Source: an uncultured Gammaproteobacteria bacterium (lineage in GTDB: Bacteria > Pseudomonadota > Gammaproteobacteria > Steroidobacterales > XN24). From it: a stretch of DNA of 64,000 nucleotides. Under the pieces are notes generated by a model. The model was not told the DNA's origin, searched no databases, and worked only from the letters and a program-made list of their open reading frames with translations. How positions within the stretch are numbered: the first letter of the stretch is position 1; every line of letters starts with the position of its first letter. The stretch lies in contig CAMYOC010000032.1 of assembly GCA_947259915.1 (NCBI GenBank), forward strand, positions 18,523-82,522. Reading direction: 5' to 3'. Made by a program: the position numbers and the translations under genes. Below, one piece after another: positions 26,577-36,705 of the stretch.

Positions 26577-26993
26577 GTGGACAGGGTCAATCCCAAGGAT
26601 CTGCGTGGGCTGAAGGTGCTGGTCATCGATGACAGCAAGACTATCCGCCGCACCGCAGAGACACTTCTGTCCCGTGAGGGATGTGAGGTCTTTACCGCTG
26701 TCGACGGCTTTGATGCCCTGTCAAAGATCGCCGACCATCATCCGGATATCATTTTTGTTGACATCATGATGCCGCGGCTGGATGGCTATCAGACCTGCGC
26801 TCTGATCAAGCACAACAAAGTGTTCAAGAAGACACCCGTGATCATGTTGTCCAGCAAGGACGGCTTGTTCGATCGAGCCAGAGGAAGGATCGTCGGGTCC
26901 GAGCAATATCTGACCAAGCCCTTCACCAAGGACGAGTTGATCAACGCGATTCACACCCAGCTTGGGGCGCCGGCAGCCGCCACCACGCACTGA
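26577..26993 (+). CDS. pilG: Twitching motility response regulator PilG
   Basis: KVLVIDDSKTIRRTAETLLSREGCEVFTAVDGFDALSKIADHHPDIIFVDIMMPRLDGYQTCALIK; GTG 26577 after ggagg. Confidence 0.9.
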   Translation: MDRVNPKDLRGLKVLVIDDSKTIRRTAETLLSREGCEVFTAVDGFDALSKIADHHPDIIFVDIMMPRLDGYQTCALIKHNKVFKKTPVIMLSSKDGLFDRARGRIVGSEQYLTKPFTKDELINAIHTQLGAPAAATTH

Positions 26994-27017
26994 GGACGTC
27001 GCAGGAGGATCCGCCAT

Positions 27018-27383
27018 ATGGCTCTGGTACTGATCGTCGACGATTCGCCGACCGAGGTTCACGTCATCCGTGGTTTTTTGGAGAACAACGGTTTCGAAAC
27101 CGACGCCGCCGTTGACGGCAGCGAGGGTCTGGCGAAGGCGCGCAAGCTCAAGCCCGACCTGATCATCATGGACATCGTGATGCCGGGCATGAACGGCTAT
27201 CAGGCGACCCGTGAGCTGTCTAAGGACCCGGAGACCTGCGCCATACCGGTGTTGATGGTGACCACCAAGGGTCATGAGACGGATCGGATCTGGGGATTGC
27301 GCCAGGGCGCGGTCGACTATCTGGTGAAGCCGGTCTCCGAGCAGGAGCTGATCGAGAAGATCAAGGCTGCACTGGGTCAATGA
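27018..27383 (+). CDS. pilH: Twitching motility response regulator PilH
   Basis: MALVLIVDDSPTEVHVIRGFLENNGFE... REC domain directly after pilG. Confidence 0.9.
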   Translation: MALVLIVDDSPTEVHVIRGFLENNGFETDAAVDGSEGLAKARKLKPDLIIMDIVMPGMNGYQATRELSKDPETCAIPVLMVTTKGHETDRIWGLRQGAVDYLVKPVSEQELIEKIKAALGQ

Positions 27384-27958
27384 CCGCGGGCACGGAACAA
27401 CACGCCTCTCTGCACGAGCTGCGCGACCAGCCATTCGAGCTGCTCAGGGAGATGGAGCGACGCGGCCTCAGGGCGGCGTCGGGGGGCGCCGGGCACGGTG
27501 CCGAGGAATGGGTCGGTCTTGCCTTCCGTCTCGCTGAGGAACACTTTGTCGCGCCGCGCGAGGATGTGCGCGAGGTGATGGTTTTCCCGGAGACTTACAC
27601 CAGGATCCCGGGCGCCAAGGAATGGGTAAAAGGGCTTGCCAATGTCCGCGGCCAGCTGGTGCCGGTGGTCGATTTCAAAGCCTTCCTCGGTGGTGGCACT
27701 ACCCGGATAGGTCGCGACACGCGCCTGATTGTAGTGAATCACCGCGATGTTCCTGCGGGGCTGATGGTGGACGAGGTGTTCGGCTTTCGCCGCTTCGAGC
27801 CGGCGCAGCGCGTGGAAGAGACCCCGCAGACCGTGCTGCGCTGCGAGCGTTATCTGCAGGGCGCGTTCAGACAGGACATGGATAACTGGCCGATGTTCAA
27901 TCTGAACCGACTGGTGGAGAGCCGCCAGTTCCTGCAGGCCGGTGAGAATGAGAATTGA
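27380..27958 (+). CDS. pilI: CheW-like protein PilI
   Basis: CheW fold (FRLAEEHFVAPREDVREVM; RIPGAKEWVKGLANVRGQLVPVVDFKAFLGG); position between pilH and pilJ. Confidence 0.9.
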   Translation: MTAGTEQHASLHELRDQPFELLREMERRGLRAASGGAGHGAEEWVGLAFRLAEEHFVAPREDVREVMVFPETYTRIPGAKEWVKGLANVRGQLVPVVDFKAFLGGGTTRIGRDTRLIVVNHRDVPAGLMVDEVFGFRRFEPAQRVEETPQTVLRCERYLQGAFRQDMDNWPMFNLNRLVESRQFLQAGENEN

Positions 27959-27992
27959 CCAGGTCAACAATGACACTTCCGAGTAGGTAACG

Positions 27993-30026
27993 ATGGACGA
28001 AATGCATTCCGGCGTCAGGCGCATGCCCTTGTTGGGCGCGATCCTTGTCCTGTTGCTCGTGTTAGCCGGGGCCAGCCTCTACTACGCGCTGCAGAACCGG
28101 GCTGTGGGTGGGGCAGGCTCCGAGTGGACAGGGGCGCTGGCCCGGGTAGCAGCGTCAATGCCGGCCGCCGCTTACGCAGCCCGCGGCGGCGAAGCGGACG
28201 CATTCGCTCGTCTGAATGAGCTGAACGACGAGGGGCAGTCTGCCTTCAAACGCCTGCCCGGGGAGCTGCAGCCGGCGGCATTCGAAGCGCTGTCAGGGGC
28301 CGCCCTGGCGGTAGTCGGCAGCCGCGAGGACGTGCTTGCGGCAAGCGCTGCCGCTGCCGACGTGGCGCAACAGGCCGCGGCTATCCTCGATGCCACCTCG
28401 ATATTTTCCGTGGATGCCCGAGGTGCGGCCAGGGGCGCGCTCGAAGAGGCCGGCGTGCTGGTCGGACGGGTCTCGGTCAGCGCCAACGCGCTGGCTGCCG
28501 GCGTGCCTGATCCGGTGTCGCTGTCACGGCTGTTGAGTGACGACGAGATGCGTCTGGGTCAGCTGATTTTGTCGCTCACAGGGTCTGACCCACAGGCCGG
28601 GGTGCCCGCGCTCAACGGTGCCGGTCGCGCGGCCGGGTTGCAGAGCCTGGAGCAGACCTATCGGGCTCTGAGCGATAGCGCCCTGACCCTGATCGCCTCC
28701 GCTGATGCCCTCGAGGGCGTAACCGAAGGCGCGGCGGCGGTCGCCGGTCGCGCGCGCGAAGTGCAGGCTCAACTCGCGGCGGCGCCCACGCCTGGCGCGG
28801 GATCGCTGGGACCGATCGACCTCAACAGCCCGTGGCTGCCATTGGGTCTGGTCGCCGCGGCGCTGCTGGTAGCGCTGGGGCTGACCGCGATCAGCTTCTC
28901 GGGCGAGGACACGCGACGTACCGCCGAGCACCAGGCGCGGCAAAACGAACGCAACCAGGCGGCGATCCTGCGCCTGCTGGATGAATTGGGGAGCCTTGCC
29001 GACGGTGACCTGACGGTGCAGGCGACGGTGACCGAGGACATCACCGGGGCGATCGCCGACTCGATCAACTATGCGATCGAGGCGCTGCGTGAACTGGTGA
29101 CCACGATCAACGAGACCGGCATCCGTATCGATGCGGCTGCGCGACAGACCCAGGCCACGGCCGGCCATCTGACCCAGGCCAGCGAGACACAATCCAAGCA
29201 GGTGGCCGACGCGACCGAGTCCATTGCCAGGATGGCTGCTTCGGTGGAGGCAGTCTCCGGTGATGCCGAGCGATCCGCGGACGTGGCTCGCCACTCGGTG
29301 GACGTGGCGCACAAGGGCGGTGATGCCGTGCGTCGCACGATCGAGGGCATGAATACTATCCGCGAGACCATCCAGGACACCTCCAAGCGCATCAAACGTC
29401 TGGGCGAGAGTTCCCAGGAGATCGGCAACATCGTCGAGTTGATCAACGATATCGCCGAGCAGACCAACATCCTTGCGCTCAATGCTTCGATCCAGGCGTC
29501 CATGGCCGGTGAGGCCGGGCGTGGTTTTGCCGTCGTCGCCGACGAAGTGCAGCGGCTCGCCGAGCGTTCGGCCAACGCCACCAAGCAGATCGAGGTGTTG
29601 GTGAAGACGATTCAGTCCGACACCAACGAAGCAGTGATCTCAATGGAGCGCAGCACGACTGACGTGGTTGGCGGCGCGCTATTGGCGGAGAACGCCGGCG
29701 CGGCGCTGGATGAGATCGAAAGCGTGTCCAACCAGATCGCCAATCTGGTGCAGAACATCTCCGGGACCGCCCGCGAGCAGGCCATGGCGGCCACGGATAT
29801 CACCCGCAACATGGGTGTGCTCCGCGAAGTGAGTTCGCAGACGGCAGAGGCCACCGGCGCGACTTCGGATTCGATCCGCAAACTGGCAGAGCTTGCGGCC
29901 CAGCTGCGCAGCTCGGTAGCCGACTTCAGACTGCCCGAAGCTGCTGCGGGAAGCGGGTCTGGAAAGTCGGCCAAGAGGTCCGGGGCCAAACCGCGCCCGG
30001 TCAAGGCCCGAACGGGTTCGGCTTGA
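27993..30026 (+). CDS. pilJ: Methyl-accepting chemotaxis protein PilJ
   Basis: Two TM segments, MCP hairpin (INDIAEQTNILALNASIQASMAGEAGRGFAVVADEVQRLAERS). Confidence 0.95.
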   Translation: MDEMHSGVRRMPLLGAILVLLLVLAGASLYYALQNRAVGGAGSEWTGALARVAASMPAAAYAARGGEADAFARLNELNDEGQSAFKRLPGELQPAAFEALSGAALAVVGSREDVLAASAAAADVAQQAAAILDATSIFSVDARGAARGALEEAGVLVGRVSVSANALAAGVPDPVSLSRLLSDDEMRLGQLILSLTGSDPQAGVPALNGAGRAAGLQSLEQTYRALSDSALTLIASADALEGVTEGAAAVAGRAREVQAQLAAAPTPGAGSLGPIDLNSPWLPLGLVAAALLVALGLTAISFSGEDTRRTAEHQARQNERNQAAILRLLDELGSLADGDLTVQATVTEDITGAIADSINYAIEALRELVTTINETGIRIDAAARQTQATAGHLTQASETQSKQVADATESIARMAASVEAVSGDAERSADVARHSVDVAHKGGDAVRRTIEGMNTIRETIQDTSKRIKRLGESSQEIGNIVELINDIAEQTNILALNASIQASMAGEAGRGFAVVADEVQRLAERSANATKQIEVLVKTIQSDTNEAVISMERSTTDVVGGALLAENAGAALDEIESVSNQIANLVQNISGTAREQAMAATDITRNMGVLREVSSQTAEATGATSDSIRKLAELAAQLRSSVADFRLPEAAAGSGSGKSAKRSGAKPRPVKARTGSA

Positions 30027-30065
30027 GAGGGATATTAGGCCACCAGGACGCCGCCAGATAGATCA

Positions 30066-33000
30066 ATGACGCAAGCTGTTTCACAGGCCCTTGTCTGGGT
30101 CAACGAGCAAATGGGCCCGACGCTGCAGGAAGCGCGTCAGGCGCTCGAGGAATATATAGAGCGGCCGGAAAACACGACGGCCCTGAGCCGCTGTGCCGAG
30201 CGTATGCATCAGGTACACGGCGCTCTGCAGGTCGTCGAAGTGCATGGTGCTGCCCTGCTCGCGGAAGAGATGGAGCTGGTGTCACAAGCGCTGGTCGATC
30301 ACGCCGGTGACGACGTGCGCCGTGGCGAAGCGCTCGACGCGTTGACCCGCTCAATGGTGCAGCTACCGGCCTATATGGATCGGGTCCTCAGCGGCGGCAA
30401 GGATATCCCGCTGGTGCTGTTGCCCTTGCTCAACGATCTGCGCGCGGTCCGCGGCCATGCGCTGCTGTCCGAGAACACGCTGCTGCTGCTGGACTTGCCG
30501 ACTGATCGGCGCATGCAGCGGGAGACGCCGCCGCGCCAGCTCACGGGAGAGAACTTCGCGCAGCTGGCGAGGCGTTTGCGGCCACAGTATCAGACCGCCT
30601 TGCTGCACTGGATTCGCGGCCAACAGCCCGACAGTAGCCTCGCAGCCATGGCAGACATCATTTCCATGCTGGAGACGACCGCAGAAGAGGATCGTTGTTA
30701 TCAGCTGTGGTGGGTAGCCGGCGGCGTGATCGAGGCGCTGAGGCAAAATGGTCTGGAGAGCGCGCCGGCGGTCAAGCGGCTGATGGGTCAGGTTGATCAG
30801 CAGATGCGCCGCGTGATCCGCGATGGTGAGAACAGTTTCGAGTCCAACCCGCCGTTTGAACTGCTCAACAGCCTGTTGTTTTATGTCGCGCGATCGCTGT
30901 CCCGTGGTAAACGCGTGACCGCCATCCGCAACTGTTTCAGTCTCGGCGAGCTGATCCCCGACGAGGGTGAGATCGAGGGCGCGCGCGACAGTCTGTCGGC
31001 GCCCAGTGCCAAGCTTATGCAGACCGTGGCTGCCGCCATCCGCGAGGATCTGGCCAAAGTCAAGGACGTGCTGGATATCTTTGTCCGCACCGGGCTGCAG
31101 CGCACTGACGATCTGGGGCCCCAGCTCGAGCTGTTGAAGAAGATCGGTGACACCCTGGGCGTGCTCGGGCTGGGTGCGCTGCAGAATGCAGTGCAGACGC
31201 AGGCCGATGAGTTGAGCGCCATCGTCAGCGGCGAAAAGGTCGCGGAAGAAGCGGCGCTGCTGAGTGTCGCTACGGTACTGATCGAAGTCGAAGACAATCT
31301 CGACAGTCAGATGTTTAGCCTGGTCGGTGAGGACGCCGGTGGACAGGCAGCGGAGACGGATCTCGAACAACTCGAGTCCCAACGGGACTTCCACGAGGTC
31401 ACCGCGGCGGTGCTCAAGGAGTGCATCACCAATCTCGGGCTGGTGAAGGAAGCCATCGTGCAGTCACTGGACGCACCGCTGGAACCGCACATGCTTGACG
31501 ATGTGCCTGGCCATCTGCGTGGCATTACCGCGGGATTGTTGATGCTTGACCGCAGCCGCGCGGTCAACATCGTAGAGCGCATCGGCCGCAGCATCCGTCT
31601 GTGGCTGTCGATCGGCGACGCGGTACCTTCGGTAGACGCGCTTGATCGTCTCGCCGACGCCATGGTCAGCGTCGAGTACTACATGGAGACGATCCAGCTC
31701 GGCCGCAGCGATCCCATGTACATGCTCGATAACGCTGAGGCTTGTCTGGCGACTCTCGAGACCATGCGCAGGGAGCCGACCTTCGAGATCGAGGGTGAGA
31801 CCCCGGCGAGTGAGGCGGAGACTGTACACATTCCGGGCCGCGGGGCTCGGCCCGAGGCCCCGATCCACGAGCAGACCCAGGTGATGCAGCGACCGGGACT
31901 GGACTTCGAGCTGCCGGCCGAGCCGCCGGCCGAGCCGCCACCGCGGGTAGGGCCTGAGGCGCGTCGCATCGATCCGGAATTGCTCGAGTTGTTTATCGAA
32001 GAAGCCGGCGAGTTGCACGAGACCATAGCCGGATTGTTACCGCCCTGGGTGGAAGAGCCGACCGATGAAAAATTGCTTGGCGAGCTGCGGCGTCAGTTCC
32101 ATACGCTCAAAGGCAGCGGCCGTATGGTGGGCGCCGAGCGGCTCGGAGAATTCGGCTGGGCGATCGAGCATCTGTTGAATCGGATGATCGATGGCGGGGT
32201 CAAACCGACACCGCCCATCATCACCTTTGTCAGAAGCGCGGTGGACCTGGTGCCGGCGCTGGTGGAGCAACTCGAGACCGGTCGCGAACCGGAGCACGAC
32301 GTGGCCGCCTATGTTGATCAGGCCAAGGCTTTCGCCGAGGCCAGCCCCGATGCGGAATACATGCTCGAGCAGACCCTTTCCGGGCGCGAGATACGCACTA
32401 TGCCGGCGGATTCGGCCAGGGCCGAAATGGATCCGGTGCTGCGCGATATCTTCACCAAAGAGGCTTCGGGCCATCTCCAGGCGATACGCGTCTATCTCCA
32501 GAGCCGCGAGGACAACGCTGAGCCGCATCCGGTGACCGAAGAGATGCACCGCGCCTGCCATACGCTCAGTGGCAGCGCCAACATGGCCGGCGTGAGCCCC
32601 GCGGTGGATCTGGCGGCACCGCTCAACCAGCTTGTGCGGCGCCTGTTCGAAGACGGGGCCGGGCTGACGGCTGGAGCACTGGCGCTGTGCCGCGAGGTCG
32701 CAGACCTGATCGGTCAGATCATCGAGGCCGTCCGCAGCGGCAGCCCGGTTGAGGTTGAAGGTAGCGAGCTGGCCAACCGGCTGCGGCATGAATACTCCGA
32801 ATACGTGTTGCGAGCCGAAGCCGCGGCGGCGCTGGAGGCGGAAGCAGCGGAAGCGGCGGAGGCGCCCGGCGGCGCTGAGCCGGGTGAGGAGGAGGCGGGC
32901 GCCGCGGCCGCCGGCACGGAACAGGAGGCGCCGGTCTCAACCGAAGAGCCGGAGCCCATCGCGCCGGAGCCAGAGGCACCGATTCCGCCCGAGGAGCCGG

Positions 33001-35513
33001 AGCTGGTCGTGCCGGAGCCGGAACCCGAAGTGTTGCAGCTCGATCCGGAGATCGCCGGGATCTTCTGCGAAGAGGCCAGCGAACTGCTGGAGCAGGCCGA
33101 GACCACGCTTGCCGACTGGCGCGAGGCTCCGTCCGAGGGCAGCCGACTCCACGAGTTGCAGCGCCATCTGCATACGCTCAAAGGGGGCGCCAGACTCGCG
33201 GGCATCGTGTCGATGGGCGATCTGAGCCACGGTCTGGAGTCCCTGGTGACCGCTATCGTCCACGGCCAGGTGGCGGACCCGGCCGCCGCTGATCTTCATA
33301 TGCAGCGGACGCTGGACGAATTGAATCGGATGCGCGACACGGTCGAGGGCGGTCATGTGCCGCCGGCACCGGTCGGATTGATGGAGGCGCTGGCGGCATT
33401 AACCAGCGGTCGGCCGGTCGAGGCCGAAACGGCTGAGCCGGCGGCGGCAGTCGAGCCCCCTCCGCCTGTCCGCGTGGCGCCAGAAATCCCGCTGCCGCCG
33501 GCAGCGTCCGCAGCGGAAGTCCGGGCGATCGCGTGGCCGGCAGCGAAGCCGGTCCCGGTCTCGGGGCCGCCAGCCGAGCCGGAGGTGCCGGCGGCCCCGG
33601 CCGAAGTACCCGTCGTCGCGGCGCAGGCGCCGCCGCCGGAGAGCGAGGCGGCGGCCGAACCGATGCGCGTGTCCAGTATCGCGCTCGCCCGGCCAGAGGT
33701 GGCGCGCGTCGACGCCGATCTGCTGGAGAACCTGCTCAATGCGGCGGGTGAGGTCAGCATATTCCGTTCACGGCTCGAGCAGCAGCTGAGCTCGGTCGAT
33801 TTCAATCTCGACGAACTGAATCAGACGGTGGTGCGCCTGCGTGATCAGCTGCGCAAGCTGGAGATGGAAACCGAGGCGCAGATACTGCATCGGCATCAGG
33901 ATGCCGCGCCGAGGCGTGAAGATTTTGACCCGCTGGAGCTGGATCAATACTCGATGATCCAGCAGTTGTCGCGGGCGCTGGCCGAGGCCGCCAACGACGT
34001 CGCCAGTCTGCAGCAAGTTTTGAGCGAGCTGGTGCGAGACGGTGAGACGCTGCTCACGCAGCAGGCGCGCGTGATCTCCGAACTACAAGATGGTCTGATG
34101 CGGACCCGCATGGTGCCCTTCAGTCGCCACGCCCAACGCCTCAGCAGAATCGTGCGTCAGGCGGCGCGGGAGAATGGCAAACACGCCGAATTGCAGATCC
34201 AGGGCGGCACCAGCGAACTGGATCGGCAGGTCATGGATCGGATGTTGCCCGCGTTCGAGCATTTGTTGCGCAACGCGGTCATCCACGGCATCGAATCGCC
34301 GGAGATCCGGCAACAGAAGGGCAAGCCGGAGGCCGGTCAGATCGAGATCGGTCTGCGTCGTGAGGGATCCGAGGTCATCATCGAGGTAGCCGACGACGGC
34401 GGCGGTCTCGATATCGAGGCGATCCGGCGCCGGGCGGAACTGCAGGGCATCATCGAGCAGGGCGCTACCCTGAGCACTGATGCCGCCGCCGAGCTCATCC
34501 TCAAACCCGGGTTCAGCACTGCGGTTCAGCTGACGCAATCGGCCGGACGGGGTGTCGGCATGGACGTGGTGGCCACCGAGATCCGGGAGCTCGGCGGTTC
34601 CATGCATATCGAGACCCGGTCAGATGAGGGTACCCGGTTCCTGGTACGGCTGCCCTACACCCGCGCCATCACCCAGGCCCTTATCGTGCGCTGCGCCGAC
34701 GAGTTGTTCGCGCTGCCACTGCCCACGGTGGAGGGTGTGGTTCGCTTGCCGGGCCGCGAATTGTCACGTCATCTGGGCGATCGACCGGTGCCGTACCGCT
34801 ACGGTGATCGGGAATACAACTTCCGACATCTCGCCACATTGATCGACGGGCATGCCTTCGCGCTGCCGGAAGACGACACCAGCATCCCCGTCATCCTGGT
34901 CCGTGCGGGCGAGGCATCGACCGCGCTGTTGACCGACGAAATGCTCGGAGCCCGGGAGATTGTGGTCAAGACGCTGGGTCCGCAGCTGGCTGGCATCCGC
35001 GGCTTGTCCGGCGCCACCATCCTCGGCGACGGCAGCATCGTGATGATCCTCGATGCCGGCGCGCTGATCCGCAGTCGTCCGGCCATCGAGCGCCCGTATC
35101 CCGAGACCGAGGTCGGTGAGAAACGTGACGACCGGGTGTTTGTCATGGTGGTCGACGATTCGATCACCGTGCGCCGGGTCACCGAGAGATTGCTCGAGCG
35201 CAACGGCATGCGGGTGATCACCGCCAAGGACGGCGTCGACGCCGTGGCGCTGTTGCAGGAACATATGCCGGACATCATGTTGCTGGATATCGAGATGCCG
35301 CGTATGGACGGCTATGAAGTGGCGACCCATGTGCGCAGCGATCCGCGCCTCAAGCACATCCCCATCGTGATGATCACCTCCCGGGTGGGGCAAAAACACC
35401 GTGCCCGCGCCATCGAGACCGGCGTCGACGACTACCTCGGCAAGCCTTATCAGGAGCATCAGCTCCTGGCTGCCATCGGCGCACTGGTAGAGGATCGCAG
35501 AGACCATGGCTGA
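30066..35513 (+). CDS. chpA: ChpA/PilL hybrid histidine kinase (multiple Hpt, CheA core, CheW, REC)
   Basis: 1815 aa; Hpt motifs FHTLKGSGRMVG, CHTLSGSANMAG, LHTLKGGARLAG; HATPase (LLRNAVIHGIE); C-terminal REC (VMVVDDSITVRRVTERLLERNGMRV). Confidence 0.95.
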   Translation: MTQAVSQALVWVNEQMGPTLQEARQALEEYIERPENTTALSRCAERMHQVHGALQVVEVHGAALLAEEMELVSQALVDHAGDDVRRGEALDALTRSMVQLPAYMDRVLSGGKDIPLVLLPLLNDLRAVRGHALLSENTLLLLDLPTDRRMQRETPPRQLTGENFAQLARRLRPQYQTALLHWIRGQQPDSSLAAMADIISMLETTAEEDRCYQLWWVAGGVIEALRQNGLESAPAVKRLMGQVDQQMRRVIRDGENSFESNPPFELLNSLLFYVARSLSRGKRVTAIRNCFSLGELIPDEGEIEGARDSLSAPSAKLMQTVAAAIREDLAKVKDVLDIFVRTGLQRTDDLGPQLELLKKIGDTLGVLGLGALQNAVQTQADELSAIVSGEKVAEEAALLSVATVLIEVEDNLDSQMFSLVGEDAGGQAAETDLEQLESQRDFHEVTAAVLKECITNLGLVKEAIVQSLDAPLEPHMLDDVPGHLRGITAGLLMLDRSRAVNIVERIGRSIRLWLSIGDAVPSVDALDRLADAMVSVEYYMETIQLGRSDPMYMLDNAEACLATLETMRREPTFEIEGETPASEAETVHIPGRGARPEAPIHEQTQVMQRPGLDFELPAEPPAEPPPRVGPEARRIDPELLELFIEEAGELHETIAGLLPPWVEEPTDEKLLGELRRQFHTLKGSGRMVGAERLGEFGWAIEHLLNRMIDGGVKPTPPIITFVRSAVDLVPALVEQLETGREPEHDVAAYVDQAKAFAEASPDAEYMLEQTLSGREIRTMPADSARAEMDPVLRDIFTKEASGHLQAIRVYLQSREDNAEPHPVTEEMHRACHTLSGSANMAGVSPAVDLAAPLNQLVRRLFEDGAGLTAGALALCREVADLIGQIIEAVRSGSPVEVEGSELANRLRHEYSEYVLRAEAAAALEAEAAEAAEAPGGAEPGEEEAGAAAAGTEQEAPVSTEEPEPIAPEPEAPIPPEEPELVVPEPEPEVLQLDPEIAGIFCEEASELLEQAETTLADWREAPSEGSRLHELQRHLHTLKGGARLAGIVSMGDLSHGLESLVTAIVHGQVADPAAADLHMQRTLDELNRMRDTVEGGHVPPAPVGLMEALAALTSGRPVEAETAEPAAAVEPPPPVRVAPEIPLPPAASAAEVRAIAWPAAKPVPVSGPPAEPEVPAAPAEVPVVAAQAPPPESEAAAEPMRVSSIALARPEVARVDADLLENLLNAAGEVSIFRSRLEQQLSSVDFNLDELNQTVVRLRDQLRKLEMETEAQILHRHQDAAPRREDFDPLELDQYSMIQQLSRALAEAANDVASLQQVLSELVRDGETLLTQQARVISELQDGLMRTRMVPFSRHAQRLSRIVRQAARENGKHAELQIQGGTSELDRQVMDRMLPAFEHLLRNAVIHGIESPEIRQQKGKPEAGQIEIGLRREGSEVIIEVADDGGGLDIEAIRRRAELQGIIEQGATLSTDAAAELILKPGFSTAVQLTQSAGRGVGMDVVATEIRELGGSMHIETRSDEGTRFLVRLPYTRAITQALIVRCADELFALPLPTVEGVVRLPGRELSRHLGDRPVPYRYGDREYNFRHLATLIDGHAFALPEDDTSIPVILVRAGEASTALLTDEMLGAREIVVKTLGPQLAGIRGLSGATILGDGSIVMILDAGALIRSRPAIERPYPETEVGEKRDDRVFVMVVDDSITVRRVTERLLERNGMRVITAKDGVDAVALLQEHMPDIMLLDIEMPRMDGYEVATHVRSDPRLKHIPIVMITSRVGQKHRARAIETGVDDYLGKPYQEHQLLAAIGALVEDRRDHG

Positions 35514-35976
35514 ATCCGCTGACGAGCTCTACAGTCTGCTGCTGCCGATCACCGGCTCGCGTCTGATCGTGCCCCGGGTGTGCGTGGCCGAGGTCTCCGG
35601 TCTCGGCCAGCTGCACATGCTGGAACACGGCCCGGACTGGCTGGTCGGGAAAGTCGGCTGGAAGGGGCGCGAGGTGCCGCTGGTGTCCTTCGAATCGGCC
35701 TGCGGCCGGACCACGCCTGAGATATCCGGCAGGACGCGGGCGGTCATCTTCCACGCCACGACCGGGTTGCCCGGCGGATTCTTCGCGGTGTTGAGCCAGG
35801 GGCTGCCGCAACTGGTCCGGGTCAGTGCCGGCGTTATCGCGGCTGACGGCGAGCGGGACTGGGCGGAGACGGCGCCGATCATCTGCCGCGTGCGCATGAT
35901 CAACGAGTATCCGCTGGTACCGGATCTGGAACGGATCGAGGCTGATCTCAATCAGCTGATTGCGGATTGGCGCTGA
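35506..35976 (+). CDS. CheW domain protein
   Basis: LLLPITGSRLIVPRVCVAEVSG...WLVGKVGWKGREVPLVSFE; overlaps chpA stop. Confidence 0.85.
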   Translation: MAESADELYSLLLPITGSRLIVPRVCVAEVSGLGQLHMLEHGPDWLVGKVGWKGREVPLVSFESACGRTTPEISGRTRAVIFHATTGLPGGFFAVLSQGLPQLVRVSAGVIAADGERDWAETAPIICRVRMINEYPLVPDLERIEADLNQLIADWR

Positions 35977-36703
35977 GGTCCCCCCAGAGCAGCTGACAGG
36001 CGGTCACGGCGACCACGGCCGCCGTCTCGGTGCGTAATACACGCGGGCCCAGACCTATCGAGACAAAACCGTGCCGCTCTGCCAGAGCTTTCTCCTCGTC
36101 TTCCAGCCCGCCCTCCGGTCCGATAAGCAGCGTCAGACAGCCATCCCCGGGCGTTTGCGCCGAGAGCGCGGTCGACGCCACAGTATCCGGCATCAACCGC
36201 AAGCCCGCGGCCGTCTCTTCGCTCACGGCGTCGGCCAGGCGCTGCGGCATCATCACCTCGGGCAGCGAGCTGCGGCCGCATTGCTCGCAGGCGCTGGCGG
36301 CGACGCCCAGCCAGTGGCGATGCCGCTGCCGGCCACGTTCCGGACTCAGGCGCACCACGCTGCGCGCGGTCTGCACCGGCACGATGCGGACGACACCGAG
36401 TTCAGTAGCTTTCTGCACCACCCAGTCCATCCGTTCACCGCGGCTGATGCCCTGGATCAGCGTGATCCGCAAACCCGACTCCGGCAGCGGCTGCAGAGGG
36501 GCGCCGACAAGGGCCCGGGTCCCGGGTCCTCCGGCCGCCAGCTGCGCCTCGTGTTCGCGACCGGCGCCATCGAAGATGCGCAGGGAATCGCCGGCGGCCA
36601 GGCGCAGCACCTTGCTGATATGGCGCGCCGCAGATTCCGGCAGCGTCGCCAATTCGCCTTCGACCAGCGGCGGCGGGCAATAGATCCTCGGCCGTCGCGC
36701 CAT
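35948..36703 (-). CDS. rsmE: 16S rRNA m3U1498 methyltransferase
   Basis: HISKVLRLAAGDSLRIFDG; VQKATELGVVRIVPVQTARSVV; LLIGPEGGLEDEEKALAERHGF; LGPRVLRTETAAV. Confidence 0.95.
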   Translation of the reverse strand: MARRPRIYCPPPLVEGELATLPESAARHISKVLRLAAGDSLRIFDGAGREHEAQLAAGGPGTRALVGAPLQPLPESGLRITLIQGISRGERMDWVVQKATELGVVRIVPVQTARSVVRLSPERGRQRHRHWLGVAASACEQCGRSSLPEVMMPQRLADAVSEETAAGLRLMPDTVASTALSAQTPGDGCLTLLIGPEGGLEDEEKALAERHGFVSIGLGPRVLRTETAAVVAVTACQLLWGDLSANPQSAD

Positions 36704-36705
36704 CC

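Noticed and set aside
30363-31394. 343-aa minus-strand ORF opposite chpA
   Set aside because: Antisense shadow within a long, clearly coding gene.
32800-33660. GC-rich, repetitive-looking stretch in chpA considered as a possible repeat element
   Set aside because: Explained by Ala/Glu/Pro-rich interdomain linkers in a continuous open frame; no true direct-repeat unit.
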